A stretch of 64,000 bases of DNA from Echinometra lucunter (Eukaryota > Echinodermata > Echinoidea > Camarodonta > Echinometridae). A model generated the notes under the pieces. It worked only from the letters and a program-made list of their open reading frames with translations. It was not told the origin of the DNA and searched no databases. Where the stretch lies: positions 15,274,723 to 15,338,722 of the forward strand of contig CM057154.1 in the NCBI GenBank assembly GCA_029962745.1, read 5' to 3'. Below are positions 1 through 13,900 of the stretch, piece after piece. Numbering within the stretch: the first letter of the stretch is position 1; every line of letters begins with the position of its first letter. Both the position numbers and the translations under genes were made by a program.

Positions 1-114
1 ACAGAAATTTAATGCAGATTATTACATTTCATTCCTGTAATGTAGAGACCTCCATGAAATCAGGCATTTGCAGTTAAACCTTTTATTCTCAAGTACATGT
101 ACAATGTGATCCAC

Positions 115-255
115 AAAGACTCAAGTCACGAACACTTTAGCCCAGCCGAGTGCAAAGTGAAATAATGACTTACTACTAGCCCTGAATAAAATACAGACTT
201 GGGTTTCACATCACACTAATTTCTTCCTTCTTTATCTTGACGGATAAACTGGAAG
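115..255. repeat. Intronic segment similar to 3512-3640
   Basis: Shares 'aagactcaagt', 'gaataaaatac' and 'atttccttctt' blocks in the same order with the stretch immediately left of BLMH exon 7. Looks like a diverged duplication of intron 7 sequence; no exon copy accompanies it. Confidence 0.55.
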
Positions 256-349
256 TACGTGTCACTACATTGCTACATTCAACCCAGCTGTAGCATGTGT
301 TAAGGTGGGCACCTGGTGGGATTTATTCCTTAAATGCATTAAGCAATAT

Positions 350-432
350 GGCTGAAGGAGCTAAACCTGGGGTAATAATATTCGAAATCCTTTAGACGAG
401 CATAGAGACGTTTATGCACTATACAAGAATGG
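350..432 (+). repeat. Dispersed SINE-like repeat, copy 1
   Basis: About 80 bases ('gagctaaacctggggtaata' to 'ctatacaagaa') closely similar to 7172-7260. There the element ends in an (ATT)n tail, which suggests a SINE-like retroposon 3' end; here the tail is absent. Confidence 0.55.
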
Positions 433-785
433 AATATCATTGCTTTGATTATTTACCATATCAGACATCTGAGCTGTGGTTTTAAGAAACTGTATTCCCC
501 TCGTCTTTGATGCAAACAGGGCAAAGATGGTAATATTTCTTATACTATCACCCTCTTCCACGAAAGCCCATTGACTTGACATGTATATAAAACCAGGCAA
601 TAATATAGCCTTGTATCTTCCCTGGTCTAATAACCGGGAACTTGGTGATGTGATAAAAATAAATTTATGCAGGGCAGACAATCACAGCGCGAGCTGTTGT
701 GTAGCTGGCGCTGCGTGGGAAATTTGAATTGCTGTTGTCAACACGAACAAAATGGCTGCCTGCAGTGAGAGCTCGATTCGAAAAT

Positions 786-1903
786 GATTTGCTAATTTTG
801 ACGAAGATGAATTTGATGGAATTCTTCAGAACAAAGACGTCCAAAGCACTAAGAGAGCGACAAAACAATCAGTGTCGGTATTCACAGAATATTTGAAGAA
901 GAAGAGTCTTGATCCCGACTTTGCTCGATAAGAAGACACTGTTAAAGATTTTGGCCAAATTTTACGTGGAAATGCGACGAGCCAATGGTACCCATTATAA
1001 ACCACTTCAATGCATAGTATTCGACATTTGAAATCAGAACACTCGAAAATCATTGATGTTATCAACGATGTGGAATTCACTCACATGAATGTTGCATTTA
1101 AAGCAGCAGTCAAAGTGAAAATATTGGCAAGGGTGATATCAAGCATCATGAGGCCATGGATCCAGCTCATACTGAAATGCTCTATACATGTAAGTCATCG
1201 GTCTTTGATCAAGACTCGCCAGCTGATTTTCAGGCAAAGGCATGGTTTGAACTCAGTTTATTTCTGTTGTAGAGGATGTGAAAATTTGAAAAACCTAAAG
1301 AAAGATCACTTCGAAATCAAGAAAGATGCCAGTGGTAGTAAAGTACCTGACCCACGTGGTTGATGAACTGACTAAAAAGACAAGAGAGGACTATTTGTCC
1401 TCAAGGACAGATTGGGGACGTATGTACGGTATGCCACCGGTAACACAGACTGTCCCTTTGCCTCCCAAAAGAAATACCATGAAAAACTGAATGAAAGTAA
1501 TGACAGTCTCTTCCAACACCTAAAGTTTCAGCACCACAATAAGGACCATGGTACAAGAAGTCATCTGTTGGGGAAAACACTCTTGGTGATATGATGTCCA
1601 AAATTTCTACGAAGGCTGGACTATACAACAAGAATGTATACCAACCATTGCGTGAGGGTAACTTGCATGGGGATCCTAGACAAGGCTGGTTTCGCAAACA
1701 GGGATATTTGTCAGGTGTCCGGTCACAATGATGAATCAAGTTTGTCATCCTACACAGGACGTGTATGCAATAACACCAAAATGGCAATGTCTGATACCAT
1801 TTCTCGGGCTCTTGGACTTGGAGAACAACATGAGGTGGCTCGGCCAGCGCCAGCTGCTACTGTAAAGTCCTCCTCACAACGAATCCGACAACTGAGAAAA
1901 TGA
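786..1903 (+). pseudogene. Decayed Crypton-type tyrosine recombinase (DUF3504 / KIAA1958-like)
   Basis: Several frames together read as one family member. FDEDEFDGILQNKD and VFTEYLKKKSLD (about 795-925) match the N-terminal SAM-like helix region. LAKFYVEMRRANGTHYKP lies at 950-1005 and HSIRHLKSEHSKIIDVI at 1013-1065. The first catalytic Arg region (CRGCENLKNLKKDHFE) is at 1268-1318 and ATGNTDCPFAS at 1430-1465. The C-terminal catalytic core is open at 1634-1903 with HxxR (HCVR, about 1645), SGH and a tyrosine in SSYTG. At least three frameshifts and an in-frame stop break it, so it is inactive. Such YR genes come from Crypton DNA transposons. It lies in BLMH intron 7, antisense to the host gene. 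The family call is secure; the exact Crypton subgroup is not. Confidence 0.8.
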
Positions 1904-1949
1904 CACGACATACGACACGACGAACGATTACAAATTTGCACACACCATT

Positions 1950-3420
1950 CACAACATTGCCTAAAAAAGTAGTGCTGGTTAGCAGAATGTGTTGTCTTCA
2001 ATTAGAATGTCGTGAATGATGAAGATGATGATGATGGGAAAAATTACCCCATAGCAATCAAAATGGCGTCCATGAACCATAGCAATGACGAAGTTATGGA
2101 ATTATGTGCTTTCAATTATACAAATCTACCCAGAGCAGGACTTGTGTCCATGAGCTCAATAGACAATGATCACAAGTAGGGGAAAACGTCACCCTCGTCA
2201 AAGAGCTTTCTTCTCACACAAACAAGTTTTATTATAATTATTTTGGGATGTCACAAGATCAGTTTGAAATTATCCTTGACTTTGTAAAGGACAACATTAA
2301 AAAATTCAACATTAACTATCGTTATTCGTTAAGCCTGAAGGAATGGCCAGCAGTATGCATAAGGTTTGTATTATTATTACAGGACGCAATCAAAATGGCG
2401 TACATAAACCATAACAACGACAAAGTTATGGAATTATGTGCTTTGTATCAATTGTACAAATCTACCTAGAGGCAGGACTTGTGTCCATGAGCTCAATAGG
2501 CAATGATCACAAGTAAGGGAATACGTTAGCCTCGTCAAGGAGCTTTCTTCTCACGCAGACAAGTTTTATCATTATTTTCGGATGTCACAAGATCAGTTTG
2601 AAATTATCCTTGACTTTGTACAGGACGACATCCAAAAAATCAACATCAACTATCGTTAATCGACCTAGAGCAGGACTTGTGTCCATGAGTTCAATAGGCA
2701 ACGATCACAAGTAGGGGAAAACGTCACCCTCGTCAAAGAGCTTTCTTCTCATGCAGACAAGTTTTAGAATTATTTTTGAATGTCACATGATCAGTTTAAA
2801 ATCATCCTTGACTTTGACATTGCCTGAAAAAGTCGTGCTGGTTAGAAGAAGTGTCGTTTACGATGATGAGAATGTCATGAATGATCATGATGATGGCAAT
2901 GGGAAAAATTACCCCATAGCCATCAAAATGGCGTCCATAAACCATAGCAACGACAAAGTTATGGAATTATGTGCTTTATATCAATTATACAAATCTACCC
3001 AGAGCAGGACTTGTGTCCATGAGCTCAATAGGCAATGATCACAAGTAAGGGAATACGTTAGCCTCGTCAAGGAGCTTTCTTCTCACGCAGACAAGTTTTA
3101 TCATTATTTTCAGATGTCACAAGATCAGTTTGAAATTATCCTTGACTTTGTAGAGGACGACATCAAAAAATCAACATCAACTATCGTTAATCGACCCAGA
3201 GCAGGACTTGTGTCCATGAGTTCAATAGGCAACGATCACAAGTAGGGGAAAACGTCACCCTCGTCAAAGAGCTTTCTTCTCATGCAGACAAGTTTTTAGA
3301 ATTATTTTTGAATGTCATATGATCAGTTTGAAATTATCCTCGACTTTGTAAAGGACGACATTAAAAAAATCAACATTAACTATCGTTAATGGATAAGCCC
3401 GAAGGAACGGCTAGTAGTAT
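1950..3420 (+). mobile_element. Tandem fragments of a PIF/Harbinger transposase N-terminus
   Basis: A segment reading CVHELNRQ, then LVKELSSHADKFYHYFRMSQ and DQFEIILDFV, recurs five times, starting near 2150, 2485, 2680, 3013 and 3209. This is the 'FHxLVxELRxDxxxFxxYFRMSxxQFxxLL' start of Harbinger transposases; the last copy continues with NINYR and, after a stop, ISPKERLVVCIRF, again Harbinger-like. Each copy has stops or frameshifts. Spacing alternates 335/195/333/196 bases, so the array is a higher-order repeat of ~530 bases. The DDE core is missing. Nonfunctional. Confidence 0.7.
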
Positions 3421-3656
3421 GCATAAGGTTTGTATTTCATTTGATATCATAATAATTATTCCTTGAAGTGCATGAAGTATAATATATTATTAACTGTATC
3501 AGATTTCTATTACAAGACTCAAGTAAAGAGGACTTTAGCCCAGCTAATGTTAAAAGAAATATATTTTGAATAAAATACTGGCCATGGTTTACATATGTAT
3601 TTCCTTCTTGAATTTGATGAATAAATAACTGTTTTGAGGATAATAATCTGTCTTAC

Positions 3657-3815
3657 CTCTCCATTCTGTATAGATTTGAGGGTAGTAGATTTAAGTACAT
3701 CTATGGATTGGTTGTTGTATAGTGTCTTTCTGCCGCCAACCATGTTGCCTAGGTACTGCACTGTGTACATCTCTTCATACTTGTTCTTGGGTCGAGGGTC
3801 ATTCACCATGCAGAC
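3657..3815 (-). CDS. BLMH: BLMH exon 7
   Basis: 159 nt, phase 0 to 0, acceptor ctattcag, donor GAG|GTAAGA. Encodes residues 265-317: VNDPRPKNKYEEMYTVQYLG, then NMVGGRKTLYNNQ and a helix ending NGE. The next exon should start with the AVWFG-like segment but is not found between 1 and 3656, so intron 7 is at least 3.6 kb. Confidence 0.96.
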
Positions 3816-6800
3816 CTGAATAGTGAGAGGGAGTTAACCGGTTGAGCACGATTTGATTTCAGTAGAACACATATTTTCCATAGACCCCTGCCCGAGATAT
3901 CACAGGTTTAGTATTAAATGGGTTAAAATGTATTCTAAATTTGTCTGCCCACTTTAATTTATATATTGAAGTAAGGCGAGGGATCAAAACTGTGATGCCA
4001 TGCCGCCCGCGGCCTCCCGTCAAGGCACGCGCCAATTAACGGCCCATGCCGGCCGCGGGCTGCCGCTATCGCTCTTAAAAATTAAGCCGGCGTGCCGGCC
4101 GCGGCCTGCCGGGATCGCTTATAAGAATAAATTTGGCATGCATGCCGGCCGCGGCCTGACGCGATGTTCAAATCTGCCATGCCGGCCGCGGCCTGCCGCG
4201 ATGGTTCCTAAAATAAATCTGGAATGCAGCACGCGGCCGGCCTGCCCTGTGCTGCGTGGTATCAAACTGAATGATAATAATGATTGTATGATGGGGGACC
4301 ATAGTTCGCGCACATTATAATTTTCTAAAGAAGGCAATTTTCGATCAGTAATTCTTCAATTTTTTTTACCAAAAACTAATCTGTTTGAACTGACACAAAA
4401 GATAAAGCCAGTTTTAGACTACAAATGGGCGCAACAAGAAGACTGTATTTACGAAGGATTCCCGAGATATCGCGATCGCAAAATTCGATGTCGTATCGCA
4501 TCGCATGGTATAACGAGAACTTGGCGCACGCCAGTTTACAAATGATTTATACAAAATAGAAATCCATAAAAGGTAAGATAATTGTATTACTAGGAAGAAA
4601 AAATGCCACAGAATCATTTGATATCACATTTAACTTACAATTTTGATGACATCATCTCTCAAAAAGGCGAATCCTAGACCCTTGTCGGCAGGTTCCCTTT
4701 TTCAGAAGGGACGCAAAACGATGCAAAATTTGCCGATTTTTCATTAATAATTTCACTATGCCTTCCCAAATTTTGAAGAGAGGTTATCGCATGGGGTAAT
4801 TTGAGGTTGCTCTTTCCGTTAGTGCTATCAGATTTTCACAATCTTTTCTAGTCTTTAAGATATGGCCCTGTGGCTTGTGCGTGAGCTTTGGACCTGCGCG
4901 AAGTAAGGTTACGCGACAATACTGATACAAGATGATCCTCTCGCCCGAGTTTGTCATCAACTCTTTCACAATAATATGCGTAACTTGGTTTTCTACCATT
5001 ATTACCAACAAAAATTAATCAAGTTGCCGATATCGTGGACATTGGAATCAACTTCCCATCATAGTCTCCTCTCTTAAATGTGTGAAATCAAATACAGTTT
5101 ATTTTGCATCTAATCATCTGAGATTAAATCGGCTGGAAACCACAACGCCTCCAAAGAATGCTGCACCTTATTCTGAAGGTTCATTTTTTCGAAGGTTCGT
5201 TATTCCAATACACGCAAATTGCGTATACCTGGATGTTCCTGAATGCAAAATGAAATGAAAGAAGGCTCATCAATTCTGATATTTGTGGCGTTATTCCGAA
5301 AGTTCTTTTATCCGAAAATGAAATAAGTTTCGTTATTCCGAAGGTTTGTTTATCCAAAAATTAAATAAGGTTCGTTATTCCGAAGTATTTTTTATCCGAA
5401 AATGAAATAAGGTTCGTTTATCCCAAGCTTCTTTTATCCGAAAATGAAATAAAGTTCGTTATTCCGGAGGTTCGTTTATCCGAAAATAACATAAGGTTTC
5501 GTTAGCCCGAAAATAACTAACGAAATAACGAACCTTATTTCATTTTCGGGCAAAAGAAGCTTCGAAATAACGAATCTCATTCTGTTTTTGGATTAACGGA
5601 CCGTTTTTCATTTTGGACTAACGAACCCTCCACAGGAAAAATGTATTCCGTATTTTCATCGAACATGTCCAACAATATATTAGGTTGCCGTTGCGTGAGA
5701 CCATGGAGCTATAGCTCCACAGAGAGACATCGTCACTTATAAAAATGATAATTATGGGGTGACCAAATTATTTATGCGCGCATTTTTGTATAAGGAACTA
5801 TTAAAGGAACGTTATATCCATAACATTCTCAAATTATACTGAATATCATTCAGATCGATAGATACTACAAGGGAGAGGGGGGGGGGGGGGGATAAGACCA
5901 CATATTGGGTGCAAGAACAAAATTATTGACCAAGAATTCCAGAGATATCGCGAACGCCGCACTCCAGTTTACAAATAATTTTTCAAAATACTATCGATCA
6001 ATCAAAGGTAATTATTAGGAAGGCAAAATTGCAAAGAATCGTGTGGTATCTTTTTACTTCTTAATTTAATGACATCTCTCCAAAGGAATATTTCTGAACC
6101 CTTGCTGGTGAGGTAAGTTGCTATTTTTTCAGAACACACGCAAATATAACAAAATTTGCCGATTTTGGTGAATAGTTTAGCAATCCCTTCTCCAATTTTT
6201 GAAGAGAAGTTGGTTCCTATTTAATATTACGTTCCTCTATCCGTTGGTGCAATTAGATTTTCAAAATCTTTTCTAGTTTTATAGATATTACAATGTGCGC
6301 GAAATATGGGCATGCGCGAAATTTTGACATAATGATGTTTTACAATAATTCAAATTCCAGTCTTCGTCTATGACCTTAATTTGATATCAATTCCCCGTAA
6401 TATTAGAATTCCAAATTTTCGTGATATATATTATTTTCTTTGACATTTTTTAGTACTTTCCCGTCATTTACCAATTGACTCCTTAAACATACGGACCTCA
6501 TTCATTTCCTCTTTGCAAGTCGAATAGACCCGTGTACTAATTATTCATGCATAGTTGTTGAACATGCTTTTCTCGACAACTAGAAAGCTTGCAAAAAACT
6601 TGCCAAACATAGCAACAACTAAAGTGTGCAAAGTGGGTTGCATCAATTCCGATGCCATTAGTTAACCAGAGATTCTCATGCAGATAAACGTACAGAGTTA
6701 GAATGCAAAGTGCGGTTTTCACGACCACGCAAACGTTTTGCAAAGGGTGCGAATATCGAAAAATCGTATTCTTCGAAAATTCGCCAAGCTTGGGAGGAGA

Positions 6801-8971
6801 TTCGGAAGCGTTGCCCATTAGTGTTCCAGGGATTCGGGAACCGTTCGCCAAAACTTTCAAACTTTTTAAAAATTCTGCCGAAGTAAAAACGAACAATTGG
6901 CGACGCTTCCACCCCCAAGGGGCGGATTCGAGCGGGCCCTGCCCCCCCCCCCCACCGCCCCATTTTTTGTCTTTGCTTGTCGCAATTTTCTAAATACATA
7001 ATAAGTTATACCAAGGGGGGGGGGGGGGTTGGGCGCGACCAGAAGGTCAGCGAAAGGTCAGTTTTTTGTCGAGATGAGAAAAAATTCCATGGCCATGCCC
7101 CCCCCCCCATGAAATCCTGGATCCGTGCCTGCCCCCCCCCCCCCCCCCCCCCCCCGGCATGTTCGGCGAACTTTTGGAGCTAAAGCTGGGTAATAATATC
7201 CAAAACCTTTGGAAGGGCATAGAGACGTTATATCATAACGTGATATGCGCTATACAAGAACTGTGTATTATTATTATTATTATTATCATTATTATTATTA
7301 TCATCATTATTATTATAAAGTGCGAATGTTGGACTTTGCCATTCTTCGACATTCGCATCCTTCGCAAATATTTCGCCCGCCAAGTTAAAACCACTATGGG
7401 CACGAAGAAAGCTCCCAATTACCAAATAAAGTCAGAGAGGAATGTATCATGACTTGTGAGGGAAAAATAATCACTACGGAAATTACTTCATCATAGCAAA
7501 ATCACATCAAAACACACAACATACTTGGCTTGGAAATGTAAAATGAGACATAATACGACGCAGCATTTTATAAGCCTCTTTACTCTGCAATTCTTAAGAA
7601 TATAGATTCAGCAGATAAAAGGGCAGAATATTAGTTCTATTCAACATTTTAGAATCTTCATAGAGTCAACTTTTGGCTGTATCGGACGTTGCATCACAAC
7701 TACTACAAAGTTCCAAGCAAAATGTTTTATTTTACATCTCTGTAAGGACATTCATAATAAACACAATTATAATCATTTAACATAACCGGAATTATGTACT
7801 AAATTAACATAGTAAGTTGTGAACATACAATCATTAAAACAACGTTTGCCGGGAAGTTGCAGTGGATGTGCGGAACCAGAAAAGGCCATTGAATATGATC
7901 TAAGACAGCTCCGTCGCTCGTTTATTGTGTTGACTTTAATTGTATAAGTTTGATAATGTCGATCAAGAAAAGAAAAGGCAGGAAGTCCTTTCACTGTTTT
8001 TAATCCCTGCTTGGATTTTGGGTTGACCTCTACACCTTGTCATGTACATTATAAGCTTGCACCTCCATGCATACCACCATGCAGTCATAAGATTGCAGGC
8101 GGATTATTGTGTTCATGTCAATTGTTTGGGTTTGACGATCTCGATCTTCGAAAGGAAAAGACAGGAAGTCCTTCAAGGTTTTTAATCCCTGCTTCGATTT
8201 TGGCTTTGACCTCGTTTAAATGTGTGCTTACTCCTTCATAGCTGTGAAGATTTAGTTCAGCTAGGGCATAGAAACAATTACTTTTCCACCACTACTTAGG
8301 ATTTTTATCACTACGAAATAAAAACGGTAATGGTTGAATTGACCGATTTTAAAATCATTTTTCTGCTTGATCTAGAGCAGGCAGCCCCCTCCCTCCAATT
8401 CTTCTCATAACGGCCCGCATAACGGCAATCTTAATTTCAGCAAAATCTAACTTACTAACTCGCATGTCGGTTTTTGTCGATACAGGCCTGTTCCTCTCTC
8501 TTTAATTATTACTTATATTTTTTTTTCTTTTTTTCTGTTGACAATATGACCTTTTTTTAAATCGTAAAGTGCCTTACTTATTTTCAACCAAGTTGTAATC
8601 ACATGTTAATTCCCAGTACTTCATTCGCCTTGCTTTTCTTTGAAACACGTGCTTCCACGGTTCCACGGCATGCACTGTACAACGTCACTCATCACTATTT
8701 ATCCTTGTAGTCTTGGCCTGCAGGCCCTGTTGTGACGCGGGAGAAGTTATCACAGTCATGAAGTTCTGTAGCATTTTTTAATGTTCTCATTCAGCACAAA
8801 AAGAATATCAAGTAATTTCTTTTTGGTTGAGGTACATAAGAGTTATATCAGAATATAAGGAATATATTATTCAAAAATACGTGATATAATTAAGTACATA
8901 ATACACTCAAATTAATTATGAATAATAATACTAATAATGATAATATTAATGATAATAATTAGGACTTTTTA

Positions 8972-9031
<60 letters not shown>

Positions 9032-9036
9032 GATTG

Positions 9037-9084
<48 letters not shown>

Positions 9085-10932
9085 GTATTGATCGTAGCCT
9101 TCCTTCATTTCAGCCCCTCCCCCAACAAACAAAAACATAAACAATCAAAACAGATATGATTAGTTGATTACTGCGCCGAAACATTCGGCGCATTCACTCT
9201 CTGTTCGCGTAGCAAAGGGGGCGGTGGGCGGTCGCTCACTCCAAAACGCCGACAACTTAGAAAGAAAAGAGAGAGAAAAAAAAACCCACCTTGAGTGAGA
9301 AAGGAAAGAGAAGGTAAGAAGAGCGGGAGCAGACAAGGAGCAATTCAAAGAAACGTCGGAGCCTCCGCGCTTCTCGCGGGAAGGGGGACCCCCCCCCCCC
9401 CCCCCCCCCCCGTTTTTGCTCCCTATCGCCCTGGGTCCGTGAAGGAGCCAGTTTACGAAGTGCGTGCTCACTAAACTCGTCCCCCCCCCCCCCCCCCCTC
9501 CAAGCACGCCACTGAAATTCTTGTCTACAATAATATGTCACCGACCTCTGTAACACCCGAATGCACCCGACCAGCTGCTGGTCGTTTTAAACGTCACTAA
9601 CATGATCCCGAATGCGTGCGCGCGCGCTGCACATGGTATCCCCCACGAATTCACCTTCCCCGTACGTACGTTGCTAGATGTGTGAGCTCACGGATTATAT
9701 AGAGAACAGTCCAGGCAGTGGACTACACCATTACCAACACACAGCTTTGCATTCCATCCCTTTGTCTTTTGCTTTTACTTGCATATCTTTACTCTGTGAA
9801 ACGAATGGTACATGTAATCCCGGCATGCAATCGCCATTCATTATTGCTTACTCTCATTTTCTCTTCATCTACATTTTGTGAATCAACAGACAGACTACAA
9901 TACCTGGTTGAAAGAATGTGCTAGCACTGTTAGGAATTTCACTTGAGTAATGTTGTTGTTGCAATTAATTTCTCAACCGCATGGTAAAAGTTCATTTTTG
10001 AAGTCTGAATTAGCAGACTAAACTTTTATGACGTTCTGGGGAAAGTCGCCAGCTAGCTCTGACAAGTTGTCAGACTTCTGACAGTAAAATCCGCGGTTTT
10101 GATAGGCTGCGAAGCACTGCGCACTGGGTGTAACTATGGTAACTGTCAGTTGCGGTCCTGGGCTGGGTCCTGAGAAACGCGGATGCTCTGAGCCCAGGCT
10201 CTGACATAATAGGTTAATTCGTAAATTACCCTCTTGGGATCGGGTAAATTTTAATCAAGGGAAAGAGAAAGAGAGAAGAAAAGTGTAGAGATTCAAAATC
10301 TCCTTCAATATTCAATGCTCGAAACCAGCCAGTAACGTCAAGCGACAATTGACCATTACACTGGAGGGGGGGGGGGGGGGGCGTGGGGATGTTTCCCTGA
10401 TTCCTTTTCGTTTACTGCTTTGGTAAAATTTTGCTGATAACTTTGACAATATAATCATATTTCTGTATAATAACTTTTTGATAAGTTAACCCTCTTGTAT
10501 AAGGCTTGATCAGACATGATTCGACACCCCCTCCCCTTCCGCTGTTTTTTTTTTTTTCGTTTTGTTTTGTTTTGTTTTGTTTTCGGTGTTGAGATAAGGG
10601 GGATAAATCATGGTAATAAACGCTCAGAGGGGTGATACACTGGCAGCTAAACTCAATTTTAAGTTAGATAAAAATAGATCGTAAAAGATCATTATCAACA
10701 TAAACACTATTTGGTATTGATTTTAGCCTTGAATTAAAATTGATTTTAAGATCAAAAGCAATCAATTAAGATCACCTTTAGCAACGACAAATTCTGTCAA
10801 ACTGACGAAGAGCAAGCACTGAGGAGAGGGATATTATTTGTCACTATTATGAAGTAAATTGTATTTAGGCCTTTTTGCGATTGAGTGCTAACATACTACA
10901 AAATGGTTTGAATGTAGATCGACTGTACGTCG

Positions 10933-10969
<37 letters not shown>

Positions 10970-13900
10970 CCACGGCAGATCTCTGCCCTGGCGGCCCGTT
11001 TGAGCAAAACTTTACAAAATTAATCACGTTTACAAGTTCCTTCTTTGCCATTTTTATTTTTTTGGGGGGATGGGACTTTTTCTCCCCCTTTCTGCCTCAT
11101 TATCTTACAGTGTCCCCACCCCCTCCCCCGCTCCCTTCGTTTTAGGAGTGAATTTCCTATTTCAAACGTCCATTTCCCTAACATGATTATCAGTCAATCT
11201 CCATCTCAATCTCTGGCCTCAAAAATTAATTCTTGTACTCTGTATCAAGTCATGAAAAATCAACTGTAACATCAAACCCATCTCTTACACAGTTTCTTAT
11301 ATCATGCATACCATGGACTTATCACTCTATCAGAGTGTAAATGGTGCATGCTCATGATTTTCCAAAAGTTTTCATCCAGTTTTAGGTATCATGCGGTTAC
11401 GTAACGGGCTCTATCAAAATACATCCAGCTCTGATTTTATTATTGCACTATCGGACCTCATACGATGTTGACAAGATTTATTGTTGAAATAACGCAATAC
11501 TTTCTAGTCGGATCACCTCAGCCCTTTTCTCCAGCATTCCTTTATTGAAGTGTCTTTGTTTTGTTGTGAACTATAGAAAAGAAAGCACAGGAAGTGGGGT
11601 CCATTCATTCCCATTCAAAACTTTGTTGACTGTACGCAGACAAACCGGACCTTGAAGTTTTGATTACGTAACTTTTTTTGTTTCCAGTGATTCCATCCTC
11701 CGTCCTGAATTTCCAAAAGCCCACCGTAGGCCTACACTTATTTGCGACCCGATTTGCAAACAAATTGGATCTTATACTGAATATGAAATTTGTACAAATT
11801 TGTTATTTTCAAGTTCAGAATGAGCAAAATCGAAAGTTTGGTTAACGACAGGGGTCGTGTTATTAGTCAAATAAGCTTCATATCGGAGCGGGTCGCACGA
11901 TTCGGAATTGAGTTCGCTTTTATTCCTACTGGGAGGCTTGCAATAACCTGGAACATCGATTTTAGTATTCCTTAAGCCTTTTGGAACGTAAGTCGCCAAG
12001 ACAAAATCGCTGGAAGACATGTCCCTCCCCCCCCCCCCCCCCCGCCATTGTACACACACACACACACTGCTGGACCAGTACGATATATAATTTTGTATAT
12101 CGAGTGGTGGGCTGAAGAAATCCCTGGACCTGTCCACATCCAGGCTCCGCCACCATAACGTGCCTTTAAGTACCCACGCCAGTCTCAGTGACCCGATTTG
12201 AGCTTAAAGTTTTGGTCACCTAACTCAAAATAGAAAAATCATATATCAAGCATTAAAAATCGATCGGGGTAGGACCCCCCCCCCCCCAGAAAAATCGAGG
12301 AAGGGGCATGCCTCCCACGTCCCCCGGACCGCCGCCTATGCCGCCCACAGCTATCGCCCCTTCCCACATGAAATTCTAGCGTGCCGTTTTAGCTATCGGA
12401 AATTAAAAGTAAAGTGCTTTAGTTGTGGGACAGCTCTCCGTTGGCCATTTCATTTACAGTACTTCCAGTTTTTCTGTCTAATTTCACGTTTTGTGAAAGG
12501 GAAACGACGGTCCGACGCCCTACCCATGGATAACGTTTGGGCCAGTGTGTGTATGCGTCAAGGACACTGAATTTAGCCCTTATGAACGCATTTTGTCATT
12601 GATTTTCTTTGCCCGAACTGAAATGAAAACAACTTGTTGTTATTCACATTTCATATGATCATTATTTCTTACGTAATTTTAGAGAGCTTCAGTCTGTACT
12701 TTCTTTTGAAAATCACTACTTTCTATTAGAAAATGAACTTTTTCTTCTATATGACATAGGCCTACTTAGCCTTTAATGAAGAAAAAGAACAGAATTGTCT
12801 GTTCGTAAGCGCATGTACCATTATGGTCCTCACTGTCGTGCCCGCGGACAAACTCTTACGTAACATCCAATTAGCACGGACCATATGGCTTCTCATCGCT
12901 TTGTATGGGCGATAAGTCTAGATCCGGGTAAGGTCTTGTTCCTCTAGGTGTGAATTTTATGAAAGTGGGAACAAAATACGGGAAATCTAGAGCTTGCTCG
13001 TTTAACACAGGTTTTTAACAATAAACTATGATCTTTTCAGATTTCACATGAACTTCACATAAAATAATGAGTAGATTGAAAGTCAAATCAATGTAGCTCC
13101 TCCTAAATCTTTCTTACGACCGTATACGGGAAGGCTGAACAGTCAACCCCAAATAAATGAAAATAATCACAAGTAAACAGAGACTTACTCCCTGCATGGA
13201 AAAAACAACACAACAACACGGCCAATTGCGATTGTGATGTCACAATACCTTCCCATACGTACGCCCCTCTGCGCTATGACGTAACAATTAAAGTGCTGCG
13301 GAGCGAATACCGCGCCACGTGGTTGCCTATAATATTGCAGGTGCAAGGGGCGATAGGGTATTTGCCATAAGACCACGTCCATAGTCAAATCTGGTGAACT
13401 ATCTGTGTGACATGTATTATACTCCCGATAGAGATGCATTTTGGAAATAAATTTATTTATTGACAATAATGTATCATCTTTTGTCTGTGTATAACTTGCA
13501 GTTTGCAAGTACATGTACCCGGGTGTACTCGCCTAATCTGGTATACGGGCAGAGGCGTCGCTAGGAGGGGGATGGGTGTGACAACCCCAATTCAAAATTC
13601 TTGTCGGCAAATTAATGATCAGAAAAGAGGAGTAAGATGCCCAAATAGAGTCACATTCGGCTTATTTGCTTGTGTATTTTGACAACGAAATAACACTGGT
13701 CCAACGAAAGACAGTTTTTTCTCGCACGTATTATATTTAGATATAGGATGTTTTCGGAAAGCAAACACATTCGGCAAGTGAGATGAACCAATACAATTTA
13801 GAAGGAAAATATGAAAGAATTCAAAGAAGCCATAGGCGGCGATTCGAGAGGTGAGGGACAAGTCCCCCTCGATTTTCTTCTGAGGGATCGTCTCCCCTCG

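Noticed and set aside
4000..4337. 106-residue frame with AGRGLP repeats
   Set aside because: It is the GC-rich minisatellite read in frame; the opposite strand is open too.
8959..9556. Poly-Tyr, poly-Leu and poly-Gly frames
   Set aside because: Produced by the (TAA)n microsatellite and C homopolymers.
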